A DNA stretch of 64,000 nt from Cyclobacterium sp. (GCF_014762705.1 NZ_JABURL010000050.1:101490-165489), one strand, 5' to 3'. Positions 45,462-55,331 are shown, numbered from the stretch's first letter. Numbers and translations: made by a program. The notes: a model not told the origin generated them from the letters alone.

Positions 45462-46598
45462 ATGAAGCTTTTAATTTTCTTTTTCCTATTTGGACTTCTT
45501 GCAGGCTGTGGGAGCAATGATAATCTGGAGAAAACCGGTGAAATCCGCCTGGATTTTAACCTGGATACGGTGATGATTAATGGGGGAGAACAGCTTGTTT
45601 TTCCATACCTGGTAGCGTCAAGAAGTTTCTTTATTGAGGATAACCGCTTTTTGTTTAACTTCAATGATTTTGACCATACGGTAGAAAAAATTGACCTGGA
45701 AAAACTTGAGTTGGCCGCTAAATATCCCTTTGAAAAGGAAGATCCCAACGGCACCGGGGAATACGTGGATTACCTGGTATCGCTTGACTCCGGAAAATTG
45801 CTCATACAAACGAGCAATCAGGCTGGTTTTTTTAATTGGGAGGGAAATAAACTCGGGGAATTTAACCCTTTGCTGAAGGGAACTTCTGTGACGCATATTG
45901 ACAGGAAGGCTTTTCAGCCCGTACGGTCAGTGGGGGAACAGGTTTATGGGCTGATTGTTGACAATGCGGCCAATACCAGTGAACTGGGGTATTATAACCT
46001 CGGCAGAGATGAATTTTCATATATCCCTTTGGCAAAGGAATTCAGGCATGGGGACTTTAACCTGGAACACAGGGAAGGTAATTCCCGGCGAAGGTATGCG
46101 GCAGGGTTCATCATGCAGGCCTATGGTGAGAATAAGCTGGTAGTGGGCAGTACAGTGTCAAGCAGCTTGTTTATTTTCGACCCTGAAACCCGGAAATCAA
46201 CAAAGAAGGAATTCAACCTTTCCCTGACAGCAAATGAGAAAAAAGGGGTTTACAGGCTAGCAACCGAGGATGAGGCTGCTTTTCAGCGGGCATACGTGGC
46301 ATTGTATGAGGAAGTATCATTCGGTCCTTTAATATGGGATGTAGAAAATGAACGTTATTTTCGTTTTTTCTATGAGTATTCCTATCCTGATGAGCATCCT
46401 CCAGGTGGATTTCCAAAACCTGATTCCACCGCCGTCTACCTGATGGTATTGGATAAGGAACTTAACTTACTTCATGAAACCGCCGTGCCTCAACTTGACC
46501 ATGTACCCCACTTTTCTTTCGCCAAAGACGATAAAATCTGGATATTCGTAAATATGGAAGATGAGCTGGGTTTTTTGCGCCTCCAAATAGATTTGTGA
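45462..46598 (+). CDS. DUF4221-family lipoprotein, copy 3
   Basis: 378 residues, lipobox AGC (C16). Landmarks: FNLDTVMINGGEQLVF, KIDLEKLEL then FEKEDPNGTG (Asp in place of the usual Gly), YFRFFYEYSYPDEHPPGGF, LMVLDKELNLLHETAVPQL, and the end FAKDDKIWIFVNMEDELGF. The segment at 45-60 (PYLVASRSFF) departs from the other copies. Copy 4 begins 63 bp later, so the two could share a transcript. Confidence 0.85.
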   Translation: MKLLIFFFLFGLLAGCGSNDNLEKTGEIRLDFNLDTVMINGGEQLVFPYLVASRSFFIEDNRFLFNFNDFDHTVEKIDLEKLELAAKYPFEKEDPNGTGEYVDYLVSLDSGKLLIQTSNQAGFFNWEGNKLGEFNPLLKGTSVTHIDRKAFQPVRSVGEQVYGLIVDNAANTSELGYYNLGRDEFSYIPLAKEFRHGDFNLEHREGNSRRRYAAGFIMQAYGENKLVVGSTVSSSLFIFDPETRKSTKKEFNLSLTANEKKGVYRLATEDEAAFQRAYVALYEEVSFGPLIWDVENERYFRFFYEYSYPDEHPPGGFPKPDSTAVYLMVLDKELNLLHETAVPQLDHVPHFSFAKDDKIWIFVNMEDELGFLRLQIDL

Positions 46599-46661
46599 AT
46601 TCGAATTTATGAATATCCCATTTTACATCTGATATCCACCCTATTTCCAATTTAAATTCAA

Positions 46662-47807
46662 ATGAATAATCCGCTTGACATTTTATGCTTTGTATTTGGT
46701 TTGATTTTTATGCTGATGTCTTGTGGATCTCCAGCGGAAAAGGAGATACAGGAACTCACAATCAGCGTAGATACCGTACAGATCGATCCGGGAGAGGAAC
46801 TGTTGTTTCTCAAGTGGGGGCTTGAGCTTTCCGGTCTGAGCGAGGACCAACGTTACCTGTTTAATTTTGATGTGGAGCAGCACCAGCTCGAAAAAATTGA
46901 CCTGGATTGTCTGGCTCTGGAGCGTAAAATTCCCTTCGAAAAAGAAGGTCCTAACGGACTAAATAGCATTCATTCCCTCAAAGGTTGGGATAGAGGTCGC
47001 ATATTTTTTAGCACCTGGAAGGGGCCGCTGCTTTTTTCAGAGTATGGCCAGCTTGAACATACCTGGAATGTGGATCCAAAGGGATTTTCCGGGGATGTGC
47101 TCAGCGAGAAGGAATCCCTGATAGGTGTGCAAATTGACCCTATCCGCAATCGTCGGTTGTATGGGCTTGTCAAGGAATTCCAAAACAAGGAAGTAGAATT
47201 TGCGAGGGTGGACATGGATCAAAAGCACATCTACAGGTATTCAGTCCCTGTATTAAACAAAGTGGAAACTTATACTGCTTTATTGAACACGGGGGAGAAC
47301 TTAGCCTATCACGAAGTAAGTACATATCTTGAAGTGGTGGAAAGTGGTGTCTTGTTTGGAGCGGAAACCGGCAGTGAATGGTACCTATACGATCCTGTAG
47401 GAGATTCCATACGGGTTGCTTCCTCTAAAAGTAGGTGGCTGGATGATGAAAATAGGGCTATAGGGGGTGATTTTGGGGCAGCAGGTGAATTCACCCGATA
47501 TTACAAGCAGTATATGGAAGGACCCCATTACTTTTTGCCTGTTTACGATGCACAAAATAAACGGTATTGGAGGCTATTTTATGAGCATTATTTCACCGTC
47601 GAAAAAACAGAAGGACTTTTTCCAAAATCCTCCGGCGTAAATGTTTACCTGGCTTTATACGATGAGGAGTTGAACCTGATCCAGGAGGCCAAACTCCCCT
47701 TTTTAACCCAGAAGCCCTCACGGCATTTTATTAAGGATGGGATGCTTTGGATCTTTGTCAATCTGGAGGATGAAATGGGATTTGTCCGCCTGGAAATTGA
47801 TTTGTGA
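46662..47807 (+). CDS. DUF4221-family lipoprotein, copy 4
   Basis: 381 residues, lipobox MSC (C21). Landmarks: ISVDTVQIDPGEELLFL, KIDLDCLALERKI then FEKEGPNGLN, YWRLFYEHYF, YLALYDEELNLIQEAKLPFL, and the end FIKDGMLWIFVNLEDEMGF closing with RLEIDL. A second array of the 170-bp hairpin repeat starts about 50 bp after the stop, just as one follows copy 1. Confidence 0.85.
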   Translation: MNNPLDILCFVFGLIFMLMSCGSPAEKEIQELTISVDTVQIDPGEELLFLKWGLELSGLSEDQRYLFNFDVEQHQLEKIDLDCLALERKIPFEKEGPNGLNSIHSLKGWDRGRIFFSTWKGPLLFSEYGQLEHTWNVDPKGFSGDVLSEKESLIGVQIDPIRNRRLYGLVKEFQNKEVEFARVDMDQKHIYRYSVPVLNKVETYTALLNTGENLAYHEVSTYLEVVESGVLFGAETGSEWYLYDPVGDSIRVASSKSRWLDDENRAIGGDFGAAGEFTRYYKQYMEGPHYFLPVYDAQNKRYWRLFYEHYFTVEKTEGLFPKSSGVNVYLALYDEELNLIQEAKLPFLTQKPSRHFIKDGMLWIFVNLEDEMGFVRLEIDL

Positions 47808-47854
47808 TTTCGTATTTTTTTCAGAGAAGTGTTGTAAAAGCTTCATAGTGAATC

Positions 47855-48090
47855 TTCACCCTTATAATACCTTATATGGTTCAAAAAAATGGAACCATAT
47901 AAGGCATAGAAGGACATATAAGCGTTTTTTAGATCAGGACACTTTTTCAATTTATTCTTTAAGCAATAGTTAATGATCTATTTCCAGAAAAAAACACCAA
48001 AATGAGCCCTTACCCTTATAATCCCTTATATTTCTTATATGGTTCAAAAAAAGGAGGAACCACATAAGGTATAGAAGTACATATAAGTGG
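47855..48090. repeat. ~170-bp hairpin repeat, two units
   Basis: Same family as 43495-43882. GAACCATATAAG is at 47892; the second unit (GAACCACATAAGG) is at 48057 with one base change in the stem. The period is 165 bp. The first unit has a shorter loop (AAAAAAATG) and lacks the inner CCCTTATATTT segment. Confidence 0.85.
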
Positions 48091-48261
48091 GGGAATGTGA
48101 TTCAGGTTGTATTTGCGATTCAAGCGCCCCGAATCACAAATCAGCTTTCCTAAATCCTATCTTTGAAGTATTTTTTGGTAATTTTAAGCTTGTTTTGAAT
48201 TTGATGCGTTGTTGTCTAAATAAAACCCATTGGTCTAACCAGAATATAAATAAGCTTTTAC

Positions 48262-48864
48262 ATGTTAAAAAATCCACTTGTTGCAATTGCCGCCCTTATT
48301 TTAGCTTCTTCACCTTTGCTGCTTCAGGCACAGGAAAGGCATGAATATGAGATTTCCATTCTGGGCATCAACATTGGTGACATGGTAGCCACCAAAGAAA
48401 CCAAAGCCGATACCACGTATTTTTTGCTGAGAAGTGAGGTGAGCTTCTGGTTTTTTGGGCGGATCAACCTGGATTATACCACCAAGGTAAAATACCATCA
48501 GGGGCAGTTTATCGAATCAACCGTAGAAAAAAAGACCAACCGGGGAGATTTTCTGTCCAGGATTTGGCTGGAAGATGGGGTCTATGAAATCCGGGCCAAT
48601 TCCTATAAATATGAATTCAATGATCAGGTCGGTGAAAAAATCGACTACAGTGCGGTACGTTTGTTTTTTGAGGAGCCGAAAGGTAAAAAAAGGATGATTA
48701 CCGAAAACCACGGCCAATTTGCCAGCATTAGCTCCAAAGGAAACGGGGCCTACGATACCTATGTGGAAGGCAACGAAAACAACTACCAATACGAGAATGG
48801 TAAATTGCAGGAGGTGAGCATGCACAGTCCCATCAAGAATTATGTGATACAGCGTAAGGAATGA
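48262..48864 (+). CDS. Exported DUF6134-like protein
   Basis: 200 residues with a signal peptide (about 1-23, ending LQAQ). The mature protein starts ERHEYEISILGINIGDMVATKE and continues as alternating strands (YTTKVKYHQGQFIESTVEKK, YEIRANSYKYEFND) with a late segment ENHGQFASISSKG. This fits the DUF6134/DUF3108-like class of periplasmic or outer-membrane proteins of unknown role. No lipobox. It stands alone between repeat arrays. Confidence 0.7.
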   Translation: MLKNPLVAIAALILASSPLLLQAQERHEYEISILGINIGDMVATKETKADTTYFLLRSEVSFWFFGRINLDYTTKVKYHQGQFIESTVEKKTNRGDFLSRIWLEDGVYEIRANSYKYEFNDQVGEKIDYSAVRLFFEEPKGKKRMITENHGQFASISSKGNGAYDTYVEGNENNYQYENGKLQEVSMHSPIKNYVIQRKE

Positions 48865-48964
48865 TGGTTGCTGAATTTATTCGATGATGGATAGGTTGAT
48901 AGCCTTTGACCCGAATAGATTGGTAGTATTTTGACTTAATCCTATACCCAAAGCATCCTCGCTA

Positions 48965-49446
48965 GTGAGGTTGCAAACGCTGTTTAGTTGAATTCGCCAT
49001 TGCAAATGTCGAAAAGCGGATTATGGTTAATACACCATTATATCCCACCGAGGTTGGCGAGGAGCTCTTATTTCCGGATGGGAAAGTTGGTAGGCAGAGC
49101 GTTGTTCAACCCCTGCCGGGGTTGCGTGAAGGTTGGATTCTCGCAGACCCCGGGTTTCGCCCGGGGGTATTTTTGTTGAAGCCCTTCAGGCTTCGGCATC
49201 AAGGGGGAGTATGGTAATGAATAAAGAAGTCCAATGACTCGATTGGCTAGAAACTGGTTCGAAAGAAATTTGAGATTTCCAGTCAGACTAATTGGTCTGG
49301 AATCAGATAAAATGCCTTTGATTTCCTATTCTGCACCAACCGATTTCCCTAAAGTAACCCAGGCCTGAATGGCCTGAACAACAATAACCGTGGGTGCAGC
49401 CCACGGCTGATGGATACTTATTTCCTCCAACCCCGGCAGGGGTTGA
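48965..49446. repeat. Composite repeat: 60-bp leader plus six hairpins, copy A
   Basis: The leader begins with TTGCAAAC at 48971. Then come six perfect hairpins with short loops: CAACCCC/GGGGTTG (49107-49124), CCCCGGG/CCCGGGG (49148-49166), GAAGCC/GGCTTC (49178-49194), CAGGCC/GGCCTG (49360-49376), CCGTGGG/CCCACGG (49388-49406) and CAACCCC/GGGGTTG (49428-49445). Order and spacing are the same in copy B at 51990-52472. I see no coding potential. Confidence 0.85.
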
Positions 49447-49575
49447 ACAATCGATCTTAAATTAGTAGGTTACAAATTTACCATAAAATCGAATATTCAA
49501 TTTTCGTTTTTCATGGTAAAATAGTGTTGAAGACCTACTTTTTAATTTATATTTACATAGAATATTTTTTAATTC

Positions 49576-49936
49576 ATGGTAAAGCAAAGGTATATACAGG
49601 CACTGGTTGAAGAATATATGGAAAATACCGGGGATCTTTGTCATCAAGCAGATAATCAACGTGCTGGGACAGCATTACCAATACTGTTTTTACAGAACCC
49701 ATCAGGGGGCGGAATGTGATTTGTTATTGGTAAAATCCGGAAAGGTCGAATGGGCCATTGAAATCAAAAATACCCTTTCACCTAAAATCACTAAGGGGTT
49801 CCTGATTAGCATGGAAGATAAGAAGGCAGCTAATGGGGCAGTTATTTCACGGGTGGAAGAAGGTTATCCGATGAGGGAAGGGCTGAGGAAATATTCTTTG
49901 CTGGAATTCTGTAAAGTGATTAAAAAGGGGAAATAA
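49576..49936 (+). pseudogene. Broken AAA-ATPase/DUF4143 gene (ends joined, centre lost)
   Basis: The C-terminal 85 residues (from about 49670) match the nuclease-like end of DUF4143 ATPases: YCFYRTHQGAECDLLLVKSG, then EWAIEIKNTLSPK and REGLRKYSLLEF. A start-like piece, MVKQRYIQALVEEYM, lies at 49576 in a different frame, so the Walker motifs and most of the protein are missing and a frameshift separates what is left. Full members are about 380 residues. The D..ExK residues remain, but a working product is unlikely. Confidence 0.65.
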
Positions 49937-49972
49937 AGGGGGAGAGAAAAGCTAAAAATTTTAAAATGTAAA

Positions 49973-50452
49973 TTATTTCAACTTATGAATGGATTTCAGT
50001 TCTAAGATGTCCAATAAATCTTTAGGTCTGGCAGCTCTTCTTTTACTTTCGAGCAGGTCGTATAAGTTAAGGACATTCCATTTAAACGGGCCATGTTCCC
50101 TTATTTCCACTTTTACGCTTTCTGCAAAGGCTTCATCAAAGCTTTTTCCAATCTGGAAATTTGTAATCAATTCCAGGTTCAGATCAGCAGGAGAGAATTT
50201 TACGGATATATTTTGTTCTTTTCTTTTAACCTTATCGGGAAAGCTGTCGATCTCATATCCCATTCGTTGAAATACCTGTAGTAGCTTGGAGAAATTTTCT
50301 TCGGAGGTATCTATCCAAAAATCCACATCTGCGGAGTGTCTTTGGTAGCCGTGGAAATTAACCGCCCCGCCTCCAACCAAAAGCATTTTTACCCCTTCTT
50401 TTGATGCTTCTTTTAAAAAGGCATCAATGTTTTCCTTCCAGATTTTTGTCAT
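49973..50452 (-). CDS. Nucleotidyltransferase-fold protein (AbiEii/DUF6036-like), copy A
   Basis: 159 residues from the ATG at 50452; a TTG 15 bases earlier is less likely. It has the minimal nucleotidyltransferase signature: GGG (27-29) then SADVDFWID with the paired Asp. It lacks the second half of full nucleotidyltransferases. Such proteins occur as toxin parts of toxin-antitoxin or abortive-infection pairs and may modify RNA or protein with nucleotides. It overlaps by 29 nt the small gene transcribed just before it. Copy B at 56960-57439 differs by about nine residues. Confidence 0.75.
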   Translation of the reverse strand: MTKIWKENIDAFLKEASKEGVKMLLVGGGAVNFHGYQRHSADVDFWIDTSEENFSKLLQVFQRMGYEIDSFPDKVKRKEQNISVKFSPADLNLELITNFQIGKSFDEAFAESVKVEIREHGPFKWNVLNLYDLLESKRRAARPKDLLDILELKSIHKLK

Positions 50453-50633
50453 GGGTTTTGATTTCAATTATGAAATTGTCCGAAGGGGCTTTGTTGGTTG
50501 AATTGACGGGGAATCTCTTTAGGTTTTCGCAAAGGTCCAGAAAAGCATAGAACCGATCTTCCGGTGCCAGCCGTAGAAATGCGTCCCGCTGTTCCCGATT
50601 GCTTTCTTCTTTGGTCTGAAACTTGATTTTCAT
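50424..50633 (-). CDS. Small partner protein of the nucleotidyltransferase, copy A
   Basis: 69 residues, soluble, starting MKIKFQTKEESNREQRDAFL and with DRFYAFLDLCENL in the middle. It is first in the transcript and overlaps the nucleotidyltransferase gene, the usual antitoxin position. No DNA-binding motif is evident. It differs from copy B (57411-57620) at about 17 positions, much more than the paired enzyme does. A TATATTTAG element lies about 25 nt upstream. Confidence 0.7.
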   Translation of the reverse strand: MKIKFQTKEESNREQRDAFLRLAPEDRFYAFLDLCENLKRFPVNSTNKAPSDNFIIEIKTHDKNLEGKH

Positions 50634-50772
50634 GTCGGAAGCTTTTTTATGTCCTAAATATAAGGTTTAATGGATAGAACGAAGAAATTTTAATGAGGAT
50701 CTGTGGAATTTTGAGCTCATTAAAAGGTTGTTTTATTGGTTTTAGGAAAAAAATCTAATATCTTAGTTTACA

Positions 50773-51915
50773 ATGAAAACCCCATACCCTATTAAGCTGA
50801 TTCCTTTTCTTATTCTTGGTTTTATTTCCAGCTGCAATGATCGTTCTGGAAATGAATCAAAAACCATATCCTTCTCAATGGATACTGTGGTCGTAGATGC
50901 AAGGAATGAATTCTTGTTTCTAAATGGAAGTCTCGCTGGAGCAAGCATTTCCCAAAACAAAGAACTTTTATATGTATTTAATAGAATCGAAATTGCGCTG
51001 GAAATAATCGATCTAAACAACCTTATATTAAAGGAAAAGATACAGTTTGAGACTGAAGGGCCGAATGGAATAGGTCCTTGGATATCCGCTTTTTCAATTT
51101 ATAAAGATGATAAAATTATTTTTCATACCAATAATAGGTATGGTCTCTTTGACTTTGAGGGCAAGAAAATCCAGGATCATCACTTTGATTCCGTGAGTAG
51201 TGGCTTGAGTGAAGTGGAATATTTAAGCAGATTGTTTAATTGGGATAACGAAAACATGCATTTTGGAATTATTTCTAATTCAGTTTCCGACAGTTATTAT
51301 TTGGGGCATGTTGATATCCAAAATGAAAAAGTCGCAAGGGTGCCTTTGCAAAAATTTAAGGATTTAAAAGATTATTATGTGACCTGGTCCCGAAATGGAC
51401 AAGTCTCCGGAGGGTTCGGTCCTAGAATACAGATTACTCAATCACCCGAGAAATTGATTTTGAGTAGTGATTATGCCAATAAATTTTACCTATATCATCC
51501 CGATAGCATGGATTTAATTTTCAAAACGGTTGAAAGCAGCTTAGTACCGAATCAAAAAGAATTACCCAGCTTCAATATTGCCGAATCCACAGAAGAATAT
51601 CACAGTTTTCAACAAACCTATTTTGAGGATATTAATTTCTTACCCCCATTTTGGGATGAAACAAGAAAGGTTTTTTACAGATTTTCATTTAAGGAAATAT
51701 ATGGAGATAAGAAAAATCAGTATGGTAAGGCCATTTCGTCAAATAGCCAGGTTTTCCTCACCGTTTTTGACAAGGATTTAAATATACTTTCCGAGACAAG
51801 GGTTAGGGAATTGAACAAAAAGCCAGGATTCCACTTCGCAAAAGACGGGCAGATTTGGATTTTTGAGAACTTGGAAGATGAATTGGGTTTTGTTCGGCTC
51901 AGCATAGATTTTTGA
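50773..51915 (+). CDS. DUF4221-family lipoprotein, copy 5
   Basis: 380 residues, lipobox SSC (C21). Landmarks: FSMDTVVVDARNEFLFLN, IIDLNNLILKEKI then FETEGPNGIG (Thr for Lys), FYRFSFKEIY, FLTVFDKDLNILSETRVREL, and the end FAKDGQIWIFENLEDELGF closing with RLSIDF. By eye it is richer in A/T than the other copies. It is divergent from the nucleotidyltransferase pair and followed by composite repeat copy B. Confidence 0.85.
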   Translation: MKTPYPIKLIPFLILGFISSCNDRSGNESKTISFSMDTVVVDARNEFLFLNGSLAGASISQNKELLYVFNRIEIALEIIDLNNLILKEKIQFETEGPNGIGPWISAFSIYKDDKIIFHTNNRYGLFDFEGKKIQDHHFDSVSSGLSEVEYLSRLFNWDNENMHFGIISNSVSDSYYLGHVDIQNEKVARVPLQKFKDLKDYYVTWSRNGQVSGGFGPRIQITQSPEKLILSSDYANKFYLYHPDSMDLIFKTVESSLVPNQKELPSFNIAESTEEYHSFQQTYFEDINFLPPFWDETRKVFYRFSFKEIYGDKKNQYGKAISSNSQVFLTVFDKDLNILSETRVRELNKKPGFHFAKDGQIWIFENLEDELGFVRLSIDF

Positions 51916-51989
51916 TTTCGGAATTTTGGCGCAATATTTTTTTAACATGTGGAGGGATTAATATCCTGGAATAAAATTGATGGCTTTAA

Positions 51990-52472
51990 AAGCAGGGTTT
52001 ACAGCTGTAGGTTTGCAAGCCCTATTTATCTGAGTTCAGCATGGCAAACTCTGAAAAGCTGGTACACCGTTATTTCTTCCGAGGTTGGCAGAGGAGGCCT
52101 TATCTCCAAAAAGGACGGTAGGTTCGCAGGCTCTTGTTCAACCCCTGCCGGGGTTGCGTGAAAGCTGGATTCCCGCAGGCCCCGGGTTTCGCCCGGGGTT
52201 ATTGTTGTTGAAGCCCTTCAGGCTTCGGCATTAGGAGTTTGATAATGAGGGAAGAAGGCCGCTGATTCGATTAGCTGAGAATTGGATTGAAAGTAATTTG
52301 AGATTTACGGTTTCATTATTGGAATTGAGGTATAAAATCCTCATTTATTTCTAAGTCTGTTGGGTAAGATTCCCTGGATCATCCCAGGCCTGAAGGGCCT
52401 GAACAACAATAACCGTGGGTGCAGCCCACGGCAGATGGACTACCGATAACTTCCAACCCCTGCCGGGGTTGA
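51990..52472. repeat. Composite repeat: 60-bp leader plus six hairpins, copy B
   Basis: The leader has TTTGCAAGC at 52011. The six hairpins are at 52139-52156, 52180-52198, 52210-52226, 52385-52401, 52413-52431 and 52454-52471, with the same stems as copy A apart from the loop of the fourth. Spacings are 41, 30, 175, 28 and 41 bp, against 41, 30, 182, 28 and 40 in copy A. Confidence 0.85.
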
Positions 52473-52886
52473 AACTGACGTAGCTGCCTTAATAAGAAAA
52501 GAAGTCCAAACCTTTGATTAGCCTGGAATACCCCTTTCACCAAAATAGCGAACTTTTGGTGAATCAAATCACCAAATATCCGGATTATTGGTGAAGAGCT
52601 GAATTTCAAGGATTGAAAAATGCAGGGAAATTGGAGTAACTTTAAAACTGTTTTAAGGAGATTTCATTAAATTTTGGCGCCGGTTAAACAATAATCCTTC
52701 AGCCACAAGCCCTGAATTTGGTCCTTTTGGAACTTCCAATAGCCAATACATAATGCTTATCCCCATAAGCAAGATAGGTACCTGGTTCAATAAAATGTCA
52801 ACTATCACAATTATTCCTTTGAAAAAGTGTTATTTGGGTTTTTAACACTTAGGCATGAGAATAGAACTTATATTATTCTTATTTCT
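52473..52886. other. 414-bp intergenic region
   Basis: No gene or repeat of the families above is recognizable. The sequence is AT-rich and lies downstream of the large hydrolase gene (minus strand). A short open frame at 52827-53282 is antisense to that gene and was rejected. Confidence 0.5.
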
Positions 52887-55331
52887 TTATTCCTCCGCAG
52901 GCAAAGTCCAGTCATTTCCGTAGAATCCTGCAGCCTTGATGGCTTCAACGCCTTTTACCGGCAGCTCGGAGGAAAATACGACGAAATCCGGGAAGCCGCT
53001 TCCTCCGGCAAAGTATTGGTTGGCATTGGCTATATGCAGGCCTTTCAATCCGGTACCGCTTACTACGGCAATACTGAGTTTGTCATTGTCTTTTCTTGGG
53101 ACCATGAAATAGGTTCCCAGGTTATCCTGACGGAAAACTTCCTCTCCCATGCTGATCTCATTCCTGCTGACCTGAATGGGGCTTTCATCCAGAAGTGTTT
53201 TCCATGCCCGGTTGGTATCGGCATTGCCATAAATAATGATCCCCCTGTCACCCTGTTTCTCCAAATCAAATTCCCTATCTGAAACCAGGTCCACGGCACC
53301 ATTCCCCCTGTAATACCAGCTTTCTGCATCAAAACGTGCCTTATTGTAGGCCCATTCATTTTCAGCTTTGTTGCCAGCCGTGCCGTACACGAAGATCATC
53401 CGGTGGTTAAAGGGTTCTTTGAACGTTCCGTTTCTAAGGATGCCCTTGGCAGAAGGATCCGGTTTTTGTCCCGGTGTCCAGGCCTTGTTGCTTTTGTGCA
53501 GGTAAAGGGTAGGTGTTTGGTCCTTTACCCATACCAGCTCTTTCCCGTCCAGGTCCAGAGAAATGCTGTCTCCGACCTGAAAATACTGGGTATCAATACC
53601 CAGCACGGCTATATTCTCTGTTTGCCCACTGATTTTCAACCCTTCCATATCTCGTTGCAGGTTTGCCCGGCTGTAGGCCAGGGACTGTTCCTGTTGCAGG
53701 ATATGCAGCCATTTGTTGCGGGAGGAAACGGCTGTATTGGCGGTAGAAAAGTCAATGATATGGGTCAGACTGTCGGGGCTACGCTTATGCCATTTGAAAT
53801 AATCGAATAAGGGAGCCCAGTCTACACTTTCACTGCCAAACCAATGGCTGCCTCCCGGATATTCGTAGTAGCTGAAGTCCGGATGAAACTCCGCCAGAAT
53901 GCCCCGCATCTGCCGGGCATAATTGACAGAGACCACCCGGTCATTGTCGCCATGGTGGATGTAGACCCCTCCCGCCGCATAGTTTTTCGCCAGTTCGATG
54001 GTGTTACTGGGGTTGCTGGCCCGTAATAAAGTTTTTTCCAGTTCGCTTTCGGGGTTTTCCGGGATTTTTCCGTCAGCAGAACCATAGCCCATCAAGGTGG
54101 GATAGCCGGCGCAGGGAGCGATGGCCGCCCACCTTCCGGCAAAAGTAGCTCCCAAATACCAGGTACCATGGCCACCCATGGAATGTCCGGTCAGGTAGAT
54201 CCGGGAGGGATCTGGTTTGAATTTTTCTACTGCCAGACCCAGGACTTCCATGGCATCTATCCTGCCCCAGTCTTCCCAGTTGAATCCCCTGGGCCGACGG
54301 TTGGTAGGGGCTACCAATGTTCCCCAGTCTTTTTGCTGATAGGCCCTAGCCTGGCCTATGGCTTCCACGCCTGCACCATGCACGGATAAAAACAAGGCCG
54401 AACCGGGGCTTCCCCCATCCGTTTGGGGTGCTACGCCATAGTACTGTACGCTGCCATCGATTTCGCTGACAAACGTCTGCTTGTAATGTTCTGTGCTTTC
54501 TCTTGCATCCAGGCTTACTGTTTGATTATCGACTACTTTGTTTCCCAGCAAAAGGTTTAGAGAACAGGCATATTCTCCGGTTTCTGATATATCGTTGGCA
54601 TTTATTTCAAAACCTACCTTTCGAATGCTCATGGGTGGAATGGTAGGAAGGGGAGTGGTTACCACTTTTTCGTTGAGTATGGACTCCATGTTGGCATTGT
54701 TGATAGGCTTGGGGGTATTGTTGATGACCACCACTGCTCCCATAAGTGCACCATTGTCCTCTCCCAAGACAATATCCGGAAGGGTAGCATCTGCTACTTT
54801 TAGAAGGGCCGGTTTTTGATCCAGCAGTAATTCTGCGGCAATTCCCGACCAAAGCCCGTTAAACCGGGCTAAAATTTCATTTTCACCTTTCTCCAAGGCT
54901 ATGGGCAGGTAAAGCCAACCGTCCCCGTAGATATCCCCCGCTCTGGGAACACCATTGACATATATCATGCTGCTACCACTTACCTTTAAAAGCGCATTTT
55001 GCTTTTTATCCGAATCATAGGTAAAGTAGAGGTACCCACTTCGTATCCGCCCTTTAAATTTACCATCTTCTGCAGGCTGGATGGTCTTCCAAACGCCATC
55101 TATATCGGCGGAAATCCCCTGTCCTTCTTCCGGCTTTTGGAAAGTCCCTTCGGCCAACTGGAACGCCACAGGATCCGTAAAGATCACCTCCCTGCCATAC
55201 CGGTGAATATTTTCCAGAAATAATCCGCTGGTAAAAGTGGTGCTATTTTGGGTATAGGCAGGGGATATCCCTAAAAGTACCCAGCTAATCAAAAAATATA
55301 CTTTCAGGTAATGCTTAGAAACAAATTTCAT
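52887..55331 (-). CDS. Large secreted alpha/beta-hydrolase (prolyl oligopeptidase/esterase type)
   Basis: 814 residues with a signal peptide (about 1-27, ending AYTQ). Residues 30-280 form a beta-rich N-terminal region (WKTIQPAEDGKFKGRIRSGY, a sugar-binding-like sandwich). A hydrolase domain follows with nucleophile GHSMGG (S384), probable acid D464 in GDNDRVV, and H496 in GGSHWFG. The last 250 residues look like a further beta domain. It may be a peptidase or a carbohydrate esterase acting outside the inner membrane. It is monocistronic, with a TATTTTTG -7-like element 45 nt upstream. Confidence 0.82.
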   Translation of the reverse strand: MKFVSKHYLKVYFLISWVLLGISPAYTQNSTTFTSGLFLENIHRYGREVIFTDPVAFQLAEGTFQKPEEGQGISADIDGVWKTIQPAEDGKFKGRIRSGYLYFTYDSDKKQNALLKVSGSSMIYVNGVPRAGDIYGDGWLYLPIALEKGENEILARFNGLWSGIAAELLLDQKPALLKVADATLPDIVLGEDNGALMGAVVVINNTPKPINNANMESILNEKVVTTPLPTIPPMSIRKVGFEINANDISETGEYACSLNLLLGNKVVDNQTVSLDARESTEHYKQTFVSEIDGSVQYYGVAPQTDGGSPGSALFLSVHGAGVEAIGQARAYQQKDWGTLVAPTNRRPRGFNWEDWGRIDAMEVLGLAVEKFKPDPSRIYLTGHSMGGHGTWYLGATFAGRWAAIAPCAGYPTLMGYGSADGKIPENPESELEKTLLRASNPSNTIELAKNYAAGGVYIHHGDNDRVVSVNYARQMRGILAEFHPDFSYYEYPGGSHWFGSESVDWAPLFDYFKWHKRSPDSLTHIIDFSTANTAVSSRNKWLHILQQEQSLAYSRANLQRDMEGLKISGQTENIAVLGIDTQYFQVGDSISLDLDGKELVWVKDQTPTLYLHKSNKAWTPGQKPDPSAKGILRNGTFKEPFNHRMIFVYGTAGNKAENEWAYNKARFDAESWYYRGNGAVDLVSDREFDLEKQGDRGIIIYGNADTNRAWKTLLDESPIQVSRNEISMGEEVFRQDNLGTYFMVPRKDNDKLSIAVVSGTGLKGLHIANANQYFAGGSGFPDFVVFSSELPVKGVEAIKAAGFYGNDWTLPAEE

